From the NCBI GenBank assembly GCA_025617375.2, contig JAMYGW020000010.1, positions 1,178,001-1,242,000 on the forward strand: DNA of 64,000 bases. The letters run 5' to 3'. The DNA is from Acarospora socialis. Lineage: Eukaryota; Ascomycota; Lecanoromycetes; Acarosporales; Acarosporaceae. The notes beneath the pieces were generated by a model. It worked only from the letters and a program-made list of their open reading frames with translations, did not search any database and was not told the DNA's origin. Position numbers and translations under genes: made by a program. Shown piece by piece: positions 34,267 to 46,655 of the stretch. Position 1 is the first letter of the stretch; every line of letters starts with the position of its first letter.

Positions 34267-36557
34267 CCCTCGGTCGTGCCACACAGTCCACTTTGACGAC
34301 TTCGAGAGGCATACGGACGGTATTCGAAAGACGAGACACCTTCTTACGACTTCATGTAGCTTTGAGGCAGAAAGTGCAGAGCGAGAGCAGAAAAAGTGGG
34401 AAGTGAGGTCTTAAGCGCCGGCGTCTCCGCTTATGCGCTTGTTGCGCTTGTTGGCGGCTGATGCGTCTATGTCGTACAAGGTAGCGCTTCGGGCAATGAT
34501 CCCATGCATCTGGAACTAGGCTGCATAAGACCACGACTGCTGGATACGGTAGGTGTAATCGACCCCGAGAGAACGGTTCTGGGTCAGGGGGCGGTAGGTT
34601 GCCATCAACGTTGGGTTTCCCGTGAACCCTACACTTGGGAACCAAATCGCTACACTCCCAGGGCAGTTCTCACTGCCTGATGACACTGTCTAATCGAAGT
34701 ATTTGCTACTCATAGTCTATCAGAAGCTTGGAGTATGAACCAAAGTTGTCGGCGGATCCTTAGCTTTGTTGCCAAGCCTCCGGTAGGAAGCAACCAGACG
34801 CTTGGCCAAAGGTACACAGCGGAATGCAAATTGCAGCTGACTTCAGGGATGGCACAGACAATATGTGTACGAGAAAATCAGAAATCGAGGATGATTATTT
34901 TAGTCCGTTCAGCTATGTGATTCTCAGCCTGCAGTGTCCTAAGCCTGTTCAAGTACGATCGCGCAACATCGAAACCGAGTAAACCAGCAGTCAAAAGAGT
35001 CTGATATCAAATCTGCTTTCGTTCATGTGTCCTGAACTAAAGCTATAAATTGGAAACCTGCATGTTAGTCGCAATGACCACTTGGAAGCGCTGATGATGG
35101 ACTCTCGGTATGACTCATGCCTCTCAGCACAACCATAGAGATGCTCGGTATACAACATTGAGATAGTGTATTCGTTCGACATGCTGAAATGTCCTGTACT
35201 AGTATGGCCCCATCATTGTTCGTCCAGTCGAACACCGTCTGATGCTAGCCATAAATCAAACCAATATCAGCAATCTTTGTTCCGGTACGGAGTAATCTTG
35301 TAAGCATCACAGGCCCATCAGTCTCATCAATCACGAAGCTCTCCAAAGACAATGACGACATCATCAACTGGGCTCTGAAATAGAATTGCGCCAATGCGCA
35401 GCTTGCGGTAAGAGATTCAGAGATGAACTTGAGATCTCTTTTAGTACAACATTTTGGGCGACCTTCAACATCAGTAATTTCAAGAGGAAAAACCAGTCCT
35501 GAGATTCAGAGAAATGCTACCGAAGATACAAATAATAGATTGAAACATCAGTGGGCCCAACTGTCAGGATTTGTATGATATCGTCGCCATATCTCCTCAA
35601 AGATCAAGGTCTGGGGATGGCGGAGAATGTTGCCAATAGCCTTCGTACGTATCTCCTTTGAATTGCCCTTAAGTCCAAGGTAATATTAGTAATCTTTACC
35701 CGTTGAGATAAAGGTCTGACAGCGGCGATTGCCGAGCATCAAGCCACGCTCCGACGTGGATCGGATCGGGGGAATCCTTAACTCCTGGCGTAAGTTAACG
35801 TACGGGAATGATGAAAGGCCGAAAGCGCGAGGTGTGAGATAATTTACAACACGGGCATATATTACATGTAAATTACTTAACGAAGTGCGTATGAGGTAAG
35901 ATCGCGTACGGGGCCACATCTTTCCGCATGCAATGAAAACGAACGTGCAGGTACAGGAGGTTGCACAAAGACGTCAGAAGAATGTGTGTACGTCGTAGTT
36001 GTAGTTTTTGACACAGGGTACACAGGATGTTTCTGAGAATATGAAGTCTGGAATTCTTGCATCTGGCCAAGGCCCGATGATAGGTCTTGAGAACGATCCA
36101 AACAACCGAGATACAACACTCGTAACGTTGCTTACTTACCTTACCATCTCTTCAGAATTTCATTAGCGTGGAGGGCAACCTCCTACCGTCCTACGGAGTA
36201 CAGACATCTGATCCAAGCCCAATAAGCTGATCTCACAGGCTATCGAAAGAAGAACCTTTCGGAGCGGCATGTAGGGCAAAGAGCGAGCCGCGTGCTCGGT
36301 CAGAATATAATGATCAAATGCCTCTTTATCTGCCTTTGCTGCAAGCAACCTTGGTGACTAGAAATTCCATTCAACAACAAAATAATTATCAGATCGCTCC
36401 CTCAACTCATCCGCTCACCTGCATTCCTGACATCATTCACCCTTATCGGTATCTGTACCTGGTAGAAAACCTCACTATTCGCGATATACCGACCTAGGGG
36501 AGGACAACAACCCCTCTTGTTTCCACAGCCCATTAATATTGTCATACAACAGCCATC
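34267..36557. other. Divergent interval YVC1 / DUF3112-like gene
   Basis: 2.3 kb between opposed starts. Holds repeat copy B (35615-35749) and two TACGGAGTA copies (35286-35294, 36192-36200). No coding gene recognised. Confidence 0.5.
35615..35749 (+). repeat. Dispersed repeat remnant, copy B
   Basis: Partner of the repeat at 21613-21707: same two conserved blocks in the same order, with a longer spacer. No open frame inside. Ends of the element are not defined by the two copies. Confidence 0.65.
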
Positions 36558-37651
36558 ATGGCGACCACGTCAATGAATGCGGGCAACGTATGTACATCCT
36601 TACCATCGCATCTTCCACCAAACCATAACTAACCACAATCCAGAACCCACAAATGGCCCCCGGCCCGCCCTACGTACCGCAAGTCGCCGCCCTGGGCGGC
36701 CAACCCTCCGTGCACGTCGACATCCCCATCACCGCCGTCTTCATGTTCCTCTTCATCCTCTGCGCCGCCGCGCACATGACAATCTTCCAACTCAACCGGC
36801 GACGCGGCCATAAATTCATCATGTCGGGCCTGATGTTCGGCTTCTGCATGGCGCGCATCACGACGTGCGTCATGCGCATCGTCTGGGCCACCCGCCCCAC
36901 CAACATCCGCGTCGCCATCGCCGCCCAGGTCTTCGTCGCCGCCGGCGTCGTCCTCCTCTTCGTCATCAACCTGATCTTCGCCCAGCGCATCGTCCGCTCC
37001 GCGCACCCGCACTTCGGCTGGCACAAGGCCTTCTCGGCCGGCTTCAAGGCCATCTACGCCATCATCGTCGTCTCCCTCATCATGCTCATCACCTGCACCG
37101 TCCAGTCCTTCTACACCCTCAACGCCAACACCCGCCGCATCGACCGCGACGTCCAGCTCTACGGCCAAGTCTTCTACGCCTTCGTCGCCTTCCTGCCCAT
37201 CCTGCTCGTCCTCGGCGGCCTCGTCATCCCGCGCACGACCCGCCTCGACAAGTTCGGCTCCGGCCGCTTCCGCATCAAGATCGCCATCCTCCTGCTCGCG
37301 GCCGTCCTGCTGTGCCTCGGCGCCTCGTTCCGCGCCGGCACCAACATCAAGACCCCGCGCCCCCGCGACGACCCGGCCTGGTACCACAGCAAGGCGTGCT
37401 TCTACATCTTCAACTTCACCGTCGAGCTGCTCGTCATCGTCCTGTACGCCGGCCTGAGGGTCGATCGGAGGTTCCACGTCCCGAACGGCAGCCGCGCGCC
37501 GGGCGACTACTCGTCGGGGGCGAGGAAGCAGGGCGAGATGGAGATGGACAGCACTTCGAACATTCATCGGGTGTATACTGAGGAGGAGACGTTCGACGAC
37601 GCGCATCCGCCGCGGGCCGCAGTAGTGCGGGACGAGGAGCGGCCTCTGTGA
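36558..37651 (+). CDS. Seven-helix membrane protein, DUF3112-like
   Basis: A 30-nt first exon (36558-36587, MATTSMNAGN), a 56-nt intron and exon 36644-37651 give 345 residues. Seven hydrophobic helices are visible, beginning ITAVFMFLFILCAAAHMTIF, then FIMSGLMFGFCMARITTCVM, VAIAAQVFVAAGVVLLFVIN, AIYAIIVVSLIMLITCTVQS, VFYAFVAFLPILLVLGGLVI, IKIAILLLAAVLLCLGASF and ACFYIFNFTVELLVIVLYAG. The cytosolic tail is acidic. This architecture is that of a fungus-specific family of unknown function that resembles seven-helix receptors. Codons end overwhelmingly in C, far more than in neighbouring genes, which also keeps long antisense frames open. Function not known. Confidence 0.85.
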
Positions 37652-38327
37652 GCGGGAAATATTCGAGATCAATTCATTCACACATGCCTGCATTGGGTGG
37701 CGGGGAGCGATGAACTTTTGGGCTTCTCCAGGTCGGGTACTACCATTTAGGCGTGCGTCTGGCGTTTCATGTACATACAGTTATCACGCACGGCGGTTCT
37801 CTGCGACGCCGCTGTGACCGGCATGGACTATATTGTATTATACCCCTACTGTCTCCCGCCCCTCTCCGAACGTGACTCAAACCCAGACCGAGCATCTAGG
37901 TCTCATATCCATCCCTTACCCTTGAAACTACAACCACGTGTACCACACAGCACAGGACCCCACCAGACCAGTCCTGACCGAGCCAACAACGATCGAACAG
38001 CACAGCACAGGAGAGAACAGAACAGGCACGGAAAAGCCCCGAGCGGAATGGGACAAAACGGTGACGTTTCAGCCTGACCGGTGCCTCCATGTTGCCGTCG
38101 TATGTATGTATGTACCTACATAAGCCCTCCTCCCCTCCCTTCCCTCACCCACTTTCCATCCCACAACTCCTCTCATCATCTCTCCTCTCGCTCTCCCTCC
38201 TATCCTCCCATTCAGCGCAACGCACACTCACAACCCCCAATCCAGGACCTTTCAACCCGGCGTCATCGTCGTCGTCGTCCATACCCGTACAGCTCGTGTC
38301 GCGGATCCCCGAACGGAGGGAGGAATC

Positions 38328-38353
38328 GGGGCAGGGGCGGGGATAAGATGGGG
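38328..38353 (+). other. G-quadruplex motif
   Basis: Four G4 tracts with loops of 2, 1 and 7 nt: GGGGCAGGGGCGGGG then ATAAGAT then GGGG. Matches the canonical G3+N1-7 pattern. Confidence 0.75.
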
Positions 38354-38762
38354 AGAAAGGTCGGCAGGGGCCGAGGGTGCTGGTGATGGTGGGGCGCGCG
38401 GTCGAGAGCGGGGCTAAAGAGAGAGGGAAAGTAGCGTAGTGCAGTGCAGTGTAGTCCAGTGTGGAGACGGGGAGTTTGGCGAGGAAGACAAGACAGGCAG
38501 GTGCGAGGGCGGGCATAGAAAGAGGAAGGGCGAAGGGATTTCCATTGCAGCCTAGGTGTCATGTGGGTTAGGCACGTGGATCGGGGTCGTGGGGTTGGAG
38601 GATAGGAGGTCAGATGGGGCGAGGGGATGGGGGAAAGGAGTGGATGGGGTGATGAGTGGATCGCCCGATACGAACGAACGACACGGACCTCTCTGGAGGG
38701 GATAGCGGGACGGTTGGGGCTGGTTGGTTGGTTGCCTGTTTGACTGCGTGGTTGGGATGGAC

Positions 38763-38780
38763 GGGGTGGGGTGGGGTGGG
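38763..38780 (+). other. G-quadruplex motif with single-base loops
   Basis: GGGGTGGGGTGGGGTGGG: three G4 tracts and one G3 tract separated by single T, the arrangement that gives the most stable parallel quadruplexes. Confidence 0.8.
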
Positions 38781-39429
38781 ATAGAATAGAATAGAAAACG
38801 GTGAGTGGGTTAGAGTGGTGTGGCGGCGGTGTTGGGTTCGGTGGGGTTCGGCCTTGCGATGCTTTCGAGGGCGGCTGGGTACAGTTCCGTAAGACGGAGA
38901 GTGGAGCATTGGTATGCTGTGGGCTGGATAGGTGCGTGGATGGCTGAGATGTAAGACGCGGCGGTTGGGTGTGTGAATAGAGGCTAGAGGGAAACGAAAC
39001 GGATGGGTTGAAGTGAGGTACGAGCATGGGCCCTTCCTCAGCTGCTCCGCTTTTCTCCGATCACTTAGAAGGCTCAAGAAATGTCTAAAAGATGCTTTCC
39101 TGGCCTCACAGATTTCATTTCGGACATGCGCAAACGCTCAGATGGCCAGGAGTTCCCATCTTCTGAACGGAAATGCTGTACCGGACCGCCAAATAGAAGA
39201 TATCAGAACACAAAGGATACATGATTAGTTTGATTGCAATCCTAGATCCTACCCCGTCCAACCCAGCCATAAAGTCGCAAGACATCATCACCCATCAAAT
39301 TCATCACCAACCCATCTTATCCCGATCCGTGGAAAGTCCTCGTAACACATTAGCATCATCAGATCATCACCAAGCTTTTAAAAAATGTATCGCATATCAT
39401 CAACACCGAAGAAGGGAAACGTTTCGGTA

Positions 39430-41832
39430 TCATCCGCGCGCGTAAGGTTTGTTCAGGAGGGCAATCTCCCGGGCGATAGTTGCCCATTCCAGTTCCCGTT
39501 TCAGGGGCTTGTTTCGCTTCTGCTGCTGAAGCTCTTCCCATTTGAGAAGTTCGTATGTGAAACGGAGATGTGGTTGGATGATGACATTCAGTCGCCGGGC
39601 ACGGACGAAGCAGCTACACATTGATAGGAGGTTAGTACGGTGAAGAAAGTGACCGCGAGAGCAGAACGGCATTGGAAGCTTACTATGCTCTTGGAAATGA
39701 GAGACCAGTAGCGCTCATGACTTCTGCTATGCAAATGGTTGCCGACCTTGAGACGCCGACCCGACAGTGCACAAGAGTAGCTGTGCCATCTTGTTTTCCT
39801 TTTTCTGTTGTTATATCAGTATACTATGCTCATCTCTGCGTTGTTGTATATCAAAAACAATTTTCGACTTACCAATAAACTCGAGACAACGATGAAACTC
39901 CTCTGTCAATGGGTCAACGCCGTTGTCCTGTACCCGATCGATGAACAGGAGGTTTTCCGCCCCCCAACTTTCTCCAACCTCTTTCGCCCAACTAACAGGT
40001 TCTCCGACGCTCAAAACCCTCTTGATGCCCAACTCCTTCAACAATTCCGGGTTATTTGCATGTCCGAGGTTCCCGAGGTACATGTACGGTAAAATTCGAC
40101 TCGGTAAGCTCCCATCCATTCGTGACAACCAAGCTGGCTCAGTTTTGAGCGCAAGGTCCTTCGGACCTCGTGGACTCTCAGAGAGTATGCGGGGTTGTAT
40201 GCTGGTTAGAAGAGCGACGTCGGAAGGATAAGCAAAGAAGTTGCGTTGTTTCTCGCAATGTAATCGCAGCCAGGCTTGATGAACAGGAATACCTTCCGCA
40301 TACATAAAGTAAGCCAGAGCAAGAAGCGTGCTCTCGGTATACCCATCCGTGCAATGGATGAGGATCTTGCGATGTCGTGATGGAAGTGATCGCATCTCAA
40401 TGTCACCGTCGACGTTTCTCTCTTCAGAGGATTCCGAGGATTCTGCTTCTGGATTTGCCAATCTGTAAAGCCACTGACAAGTATCCATCAGGCTATCGAC
40501 CTCGGTCTGTGACCAGGTCGGTGGCATTATGCTGCCTGATGAGGGAAATTCCAGATGCTGAGGTGTTGAGGCGGACATCTCTGCCAGGCGCTCGAGGGCC
40601 TGCTGATCGGGTGGAGGTGCCAGATCGCTCGCTTCGATGTAGATGTCATATTCATCTCTGCCACACTCTGCCTCAGATGCAGGACAGAGCGTACTATCCG
40701 GCGTCGGTCCTAACCAAACGTTGTTCGCTATCTCAGAAGCCTTCGACATTGTGCACATCTCTCGGCGCTCCCAGTTGACTAGTATGTCGTAAGCAATGCG
40801 CTTCCTGCTTTAATACCTTAGAGCATGCTTACCAAAGTCCATGACGCTGCCTGTCATCTGACCTTGGGAGTTGACAGCCACAAGTTCGGGGTAGGTCTCC
40901 TCGAATTCTGTGAATGGAGCTGTGGTAACAATCAGTACATGTCCTCATAATTCCCCATTCCGGTTAGGGTAGCATAGATTTCATCATCTTCACGGTCCAA
41001 CGTAACGAGATATCTACTTACCGGATACTGTAAAGGTGCTATAGACGGGTATGTCCGCCACTCCTACCTCACACTTCTCCCTCCACGCTTTCTGCGCTGC
41101 AGCGATGGTCTTCGCCAATGCTCTTATATCTTTTTGAGGACAACTTTCGTCGCCGTAAACCACGATATCAGACACCAGCGCCATCTTCGCGGCCTGGATC
41201 TGAAAGTTGCGTACCGAGAAGCCCTCCCGAGGGTCGACGTCGTGAAACTTGGGGCATCTACTCAAGCAGGGTTGTAGCAGCTCGTCAGGGGCTATGGCAC
41301 CCTTCAGTCTTGACCTGCTTAGATCTCCGCCGCATTTCACTAGTGTGATGCCTCGAAAGCATTTCGGTGTTCGCCGTAGTGACTTCCGACGTGCTATGAA
41401 GAAGGCAAGCTGGATATGATTTTCCGGATGTAATCCGTGTAGCCACGGGAAAACCTGCTTCGGCTCGGGTAGAGGCTGCGTTGCCATGTGATCCAGGGCG
41501 GCTGCGAGTGTTGCCGCATCGATCTGGTAAACTGGTGGGAAGTCATTGACTTTGGGGTATGTATCTGGCGGGTAGAGGATAGAAAAGGTCTGAATCGAAA
41601 GTTGCTTCGAAGGTGGGGACGGAGGCGGTGTGACCAGGTTCCGCGCTCTGGATGCGGGTGCCGGCCCGGGTGAGCAAACCGGGAGGTGCTTATTCGGGAT
41701 TAACGGGGAGACGGTGTTGATGCTCAAAGACGGTGCAAGAGGTGACGGTGTCGGGGGTTGCCGGATCGGAGGCTGCCGAACAATCACCGTCGCCATCGTA
41801 AAGCCACTCTTCGAATTGCTTGGATTCGCCAA
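39430..41832 (-). CDS. PPS1: Dual-specificity protein phosphatase Pps1
   Basis: Exons 41832-41022, 40919-40833, 40778-39873, 39804-39684 and 39613-39430 give 702 residues (second possible start at 41796). The C-terminal catalytic domain has RILPYMYLGNLGHANN, VLSVGEPVSW, LLFIDRVQDN and the active site HCRVGVSRS (CX5R complete), followed by FVRARRLNVIIQPHLRF. The middle region carries a second phosphatase-like loop HCTDGYTES (Cys codon 40351-40353) in which Glu replaces the catalytic Arg, so it is probably inactive. The N-terminal 270 residues hold Pro-rich sequence and the Pps1-specific region. Yeast Pps1 acts on phosphotyrosine and phosphothreonine and affects S-phase checkpoints. Intron 2 is read as GTAAGC...ACTAG (54 nt). 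Confidence 0.9.
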
Positions 41833-43259
41833 GTAATCTCTCAGATTGTCGTATCCACGCTATGCGAACATCTGAGATCTCAGACCTGATCTCGGGAGAG
41901 CCTGGCTGTCAGCTCGGAGTGTCCTCCGTGGAAGCTGGACTATTCTCGAGCTTGACCAAGGGTTTGTATACAAATTGATGCCGACACAAAACATGGAAGA
42001 CCTGTGTTGAACTGGGGCTGTGACGGCCGATCCGTTAATGAGCTGTCCGAATATCCACAAGTATAGACCTGTAATCCCTAGATATCAGCATCTACAACTA
42101 GTTAGTGAATAGAGTTAAGGCAGGCATCAAAGTAAGGGCAATGCCTTGTGAGTGTGCTTACAAGAGTGTTATCGTAGATTGGAAGCCTGCAATGACCGCG
42201 AGGGAGATTGCTCAGCGAGATGGCGGACACGGAAGGTAAAAGGCAGCCAGAAAGAGCAGCCTTTGCTACCAGACCAGTTATATCCGTATCTTCTATGCAA
42301 AAAGAAACGAATTGTGAGAGGAATGGAAGACCACACAGAATACTATGTCGGCCAAGGTAATGGTGAAGATGGAGGTGAGGATGAAGATAATCGAAGAGAC
42401 ATCTCTCGTTTTCTTTCTCTCTCTGTCTTTCTTCGCTCTCCCATCCAATTCTGGCCCCCCGCCTTTCCCTATTTCTGCAGCTTGAATTGGAATGGCATGG
42501 AATGTATGGAGTACCTTAGTTGTGATTGTCTGTGTGTCTGTTCAAATGCGAGTTCCGGGGTGGGGGGCTGCTCTACCTCACCTTACCGTACTGTTATCTG
42601 ACGAGTAACGAGGCGCGATAAAGAAGGTGGGTGATGCTTGATTGGCTGCCGAGTGGACCCCGCATGCACATGCATTGGTTCCCAAACCTCCCGCTCTCCA
42701 CCCACCTTTAACTAGCTCCTTCGAGTTAGCGTTCGCGAAGAGAGGTTAGTTCACCTTACAACCTCAGCTAGCTTCACGTCAGGCCAACAGTAAGGTATGT
42801 CGAACCGAACGAACGCTGTGGCGAAAGCCTACGCCCGTCGTACAGTACAGTAATTTCTTCAATAATGCCGTGACAACAGAGACAGGACGGTTCTGTGGAT
42901 GTTGAATCCATGCCAGTTGTTGGATCCAAGTAAGATACCTTACTTGCATCGGGTTCAGAACGGGGACCATTAACCGTCCACTCATCCATAAGGTACTGGG
43001 ACTTGTGCGGACCGGCAGGCGGATGACCCTACTCATGCTGCAGATCATCGCCGCTCTGAAAGCTACTGCATCCTCCACTTTAGCGTTCCTTGATCGCGAA
43101 AGGCATAGTGATCGTACTTCACATCCATCTTAGCATACATAATCACCGGTGTTCCACGGTCCAGCTGCTGGCAGTTGCATCAACCGTTGAATATGGAAGC
43201 CGATGTCGGTAGAAGCGTCATCGAATATCCTGCGTTATACATTTTCCACACCTTCATCA
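41833..43259. other. Intergenic
   Basis: Between two minus-strand genes: promoter of PPS1 and 3' region of TYW4. A pyrimidine-rich patch at 42408-42445. No gene recognised. Confidence 0.5.
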
Positions 43260-46200
43260 TCATTCGGAGCTCCCCAATCTACCGGCGTTCTCCATAAGCT
43301 CTTCTGCCAGTCTTTCAAGATAGAACTTTGCCATGTCCGTTGGAAGTCGCTCAAACGACTTTGCCATCTTGGCCACATCAAGCCTCCCTCTCTCGTAAGC
43401 CTGCAGGTCCCGGTTGCCGTAGACGTCTCTGCCTGCTGCGTACCCTGACCTGAGGTTGCGGAAGAAGACATTGACCGCGATGCTGACGCTATCTATTGGG
43501 GCCGCAGTGTGGGGCCAGCACGGCGGGATGAACAGAACATCACCAGGATGAAGGATCGCTTCGTAAGGATGGGTGTTGGCAGGATGAAGGCTGTTGTCGT
43601 GAGTAGGCCTGGCGTGACTGAGGATGGAGCTAGAGGCACCGGCAGGGAAGTGTAGTCGAGTCACATCAGATGGCGGATACAGAATTAGCCGTTTGGTGCC
43701 TCGAATCTGGCAAAGGACGTTCGCCATCACCTACAAAATCATTTTAGCAGGGTATTCTCTACGGCGAGGTATTGCGACCAGACTTACGTCATAATGAAGC
43801 CACATCGACACAGGGCCTGATATCCTCAGCGGTGAGCTGTGTGCATTTTCCTTGACCAGGGCCAGTTCCGGGGGTAATATGAAGTCCTCTGCAATCTGAG
43901 GGAAGTCGCGGGACAGCTCAGCTGGCTTTTCGGCTGGCTTTTCCGAGGCAATTGACCGCAGATATTGCTTGTGACCCTTCGTGACCTGGTCCAAGAATTC
44001 TCCGAAGGGCTTCGTGACATATGCAAAGTTCTTTGTTAGGAAGTTCATTTGATCTGTAGTAGATTCATGCACGACGACCTGTCTCTGTTAGTTGTGTTCA
44101 TAGCAGCATCAAACGGTGTTATCAGAAATACCGGGCGACTGGCTCCTACAGCAGCTCTAAGGTAGTCGATCGTCCAAGCCCGGGTACATGATCCAATATC
44201 CAGGCCTTCTATAATGACAGGTTTCGCCTTCGTCACAATCTCTTCGAAGCCTTGTCGTGAGGCGACACGGACTCTGCCAATAGCTTTTGCTTGTAGATTA
44301 ATAGGACTCTGACCACCATTCCCATTCAGCTGCATGGAAGGTATTTTAGGTCCAGAAGGCAGAGTACCCTGAGATACGTCGCATAGATGCCACTTTGGAC
44401 CGGATAGATCTTTACTGTCCCGTAGCGTCCATATGCCCGTGTTCCAATGTGTGCCGAAAGAAAAGCAAACAGCGCCTCCACCGAAGATCAAGATATCTGG
44501 GTCTACGGTTACCACTGAATGTCCGACCAGCAGTGGTCGAGGTCCAGCGCACACTAAATCCACTCTTTCCATATAAATGGTTCCCCATAATTCGTCCTCT
44601 GATTTGAATGAGGCAGGTTTGTCCGGACGAAGAAATACAACTTCGGATTCCTGTGCTATCAAGCCTCGATCCGCGATACCCCCTGTTAAGAGTAAACCTA
44701 ACTCCGTAGGTTGAAGTGAAGCACCGAATCGAGCGGCGAAGCCGTCGAAATTAGGGGAGAGTAGTTTGACTTGTTGAAATCTGATCGTGACAGTTTCGGC
44801 ATGTAGATCGACGAACCAATGCCAACTGTCTGATAGGACAATGCCCTCTTCGCCCATGCCACCAAGCAAAATCCCTGAGGTACTAATAGATGTAATCATT
44901 GATGCGCCAAATCTTGGTCTCGGGGCAACACCGATGACTTGCACCTCTTGCCAGCCAGAATCAGCACGCCAGAAGACGTAGTCTGCCAGGACAACTCCTT
45001 CGCTGCTTTTCCCTCCATAGACCAGTACGCCTGGGTTGGTACTGTAAAGACCAGTAGCGCAGTGTCGGTAGCGTGGCAAAGGCAGATCATGTACTTGTTC
45101 CCATGACTCCCGATCTTGAAGCCAACAATCGCCTAAAGCGTTCCCGGGCGAGGTTCGCCCGCCAACAAGCAGGGAGTTTAAACCGTCGAGAAGGGTTACA
45201 GTGTGACACATGCGAGCTGCGACCGAAACAGGCGGGGTGGGCCAGACAGCATCCTCTGTTTTGCCATTCGCATATACATCTGTCGAGTTCAACCTAGACT
45301 GTGGACCTAAACCTCCATGGTGTCCAACCGATCTTTTTGTCAATCCGATGGCAGCGCCAAAGCGACGTCGGCTACGTCCCTTTGGACTGTCTTGATACTG
45401 AAGCACAAAGGGATCACATGGCGGTGCCACAGCTTCAGGAGCTACATCTTTGGCCAAGCGTACGGTGGGATTTGACCAATAAGGGCCGATGTACTCTATA
45501 GGGACCTCGACATCGATAATTTTGACTGCGACTGCAACGAAGTAGTGTGATGCGAATAACGCAAATTCTTCCCACTCATCAAAGGGCTCGACGTCATTTA
45601 AGGCGATCCTTTCTTCATAACTAAGGAACCGAGAGTCTCTCCACAAATCCCATAGACTACTGACAGCTACTTGACCCCAGCCAAGGTCAAGAAATCGCTG
45701 CCGCTGATGTTGCAAGCTGGGGTACTTATTAATGCATCTCAACGGAGTCTGAAGCTTCTGAAAATGCTGCATCATTGCTTTCGCAAAAGGGTGTTCAGGT
45801 CCATCAGGTAGGAATTGCTCTAGAAGACAGAACCGAGCTGCATACAGTATCAAGCCGTGAACTCCTCGATGACAATATATGGAAGACTTACCGTTGTTAA
45901 GGGTCGCTGCCCATCTGATCAAAGCATCCGCCGAGTGAACATCCATGTATGTGACTGAAACTTCCGCAGTACATAGTACCAAGCAATTCTCAAGATCGAA
46001 TTCTCCAGCTAGAGCCCCTTGAAGCTTTTCCACAGCGCGTAAATCGCAGCCCACGGCCACGTAGCGGTCACTTCGGATAGTGATTGTCTCCCCAGAAGTA
46101 GAGACCTTGAGGTTGGTAAGAAGCTGCCGAAGCGAGTCTGTCTGCTCAATGACTTCACGCTTTCTCCTCATGAGTTCCATGTAGTCAACATCTACAAACT

Positions 46201-46655
46201 TGACATTCTGACACAACTTGGGATACCTCGTGAGACATTGAAAAGGCAATGGGTCACTACGCCGCATCAGCAAGTGATCCCAAAGTAGTTGCCGGCGATG
46301 GTTGGAATATCTTACTCACTACCCACACCCCAGATTTATTACTACCTTATTCTTCTCGGAAGGCTCTTGGAGAAACTGTTTCAAGACGTGATCCACGGCA
46401 TGCATACGAAGAAAATAACCTCTGTTGATTAGCGGAGAACGCCTCTGCGGCTTTTTCACAAAGTGTCGAAAGAAGTGAGGTTCTGGATAATAAAGTCGTT
46501 CTACACTGCGCTTTGAGACTATGCTGCTGTTATTTGTCTGTCGAGGATCCGATCAGTATTTGCAAGATTAGCTTGATATAGATACTTGCACTTACCCCCA
46601 TAATAGAGTCATCCTGATTCTCCCTTTTCGTTCTCGGAGTAGTTTTTGACTCCAT
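43260..46655 (-). CDS. PPM2: tRNA wybutosine-synthesizing protein 4 (LCMT, kelch and JmjC domains)
   Basis: Exons 46655-46596, 46537-46320, 46256-44132, 44078-43788 and 43730-43260 give 1054 residues. N-terminal leucine-carboxyl-methyltransferase-like domain: [23 protein letters not shown]-binding [25 protein letters not shown]. Middle: kelch-like repeats ([63 protein letters not shown]). C-terminal JmjC-like domain: [20 protein letters not shown] with the His-x-Asp pair, and [10 protein letters not shown] with the distal His. The family methylates and methoxycarbonylates yW-72 at position 37 of tRNA-Phe. The intron 44131-44079 (53 nt, CACAACTAACAGAGACAG) joins ASRP to VVVHES. All phases agree. 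Confidence 0.93.

Larger units (their letters stand above)
37652..39429. other. Convergent interval with strong strand asymmetry
   Basis: About 38110-38250 is pyrimidine-rich on the plus strand (runs of CCT/TCC). From about 38310 to 39000 the plus strand becomes G-rich (GGGG, GGT, GGA runs). Two G-quadruplex motifs are listed separately. A 255-codon minus-strand frame (38263-39027) simply reflects the C-rich strand. Confidence 0.6.

Noticed and set aside
36629-37693. 354-codon antisense frame opposite the DUF3112-like gene
   Set aside because: Explained by the extreme C-ending codon bias of the sense gene; product is an Asp/Glu/Val/Arg-rich repeat-like string.
38263-39027. 254-codon minus-strand Pro/Ser/Thr/His-rich frame
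   Set aside because: Follows the C-rich strand over the G-quadruplex region; no motif and no splice-supported partner.
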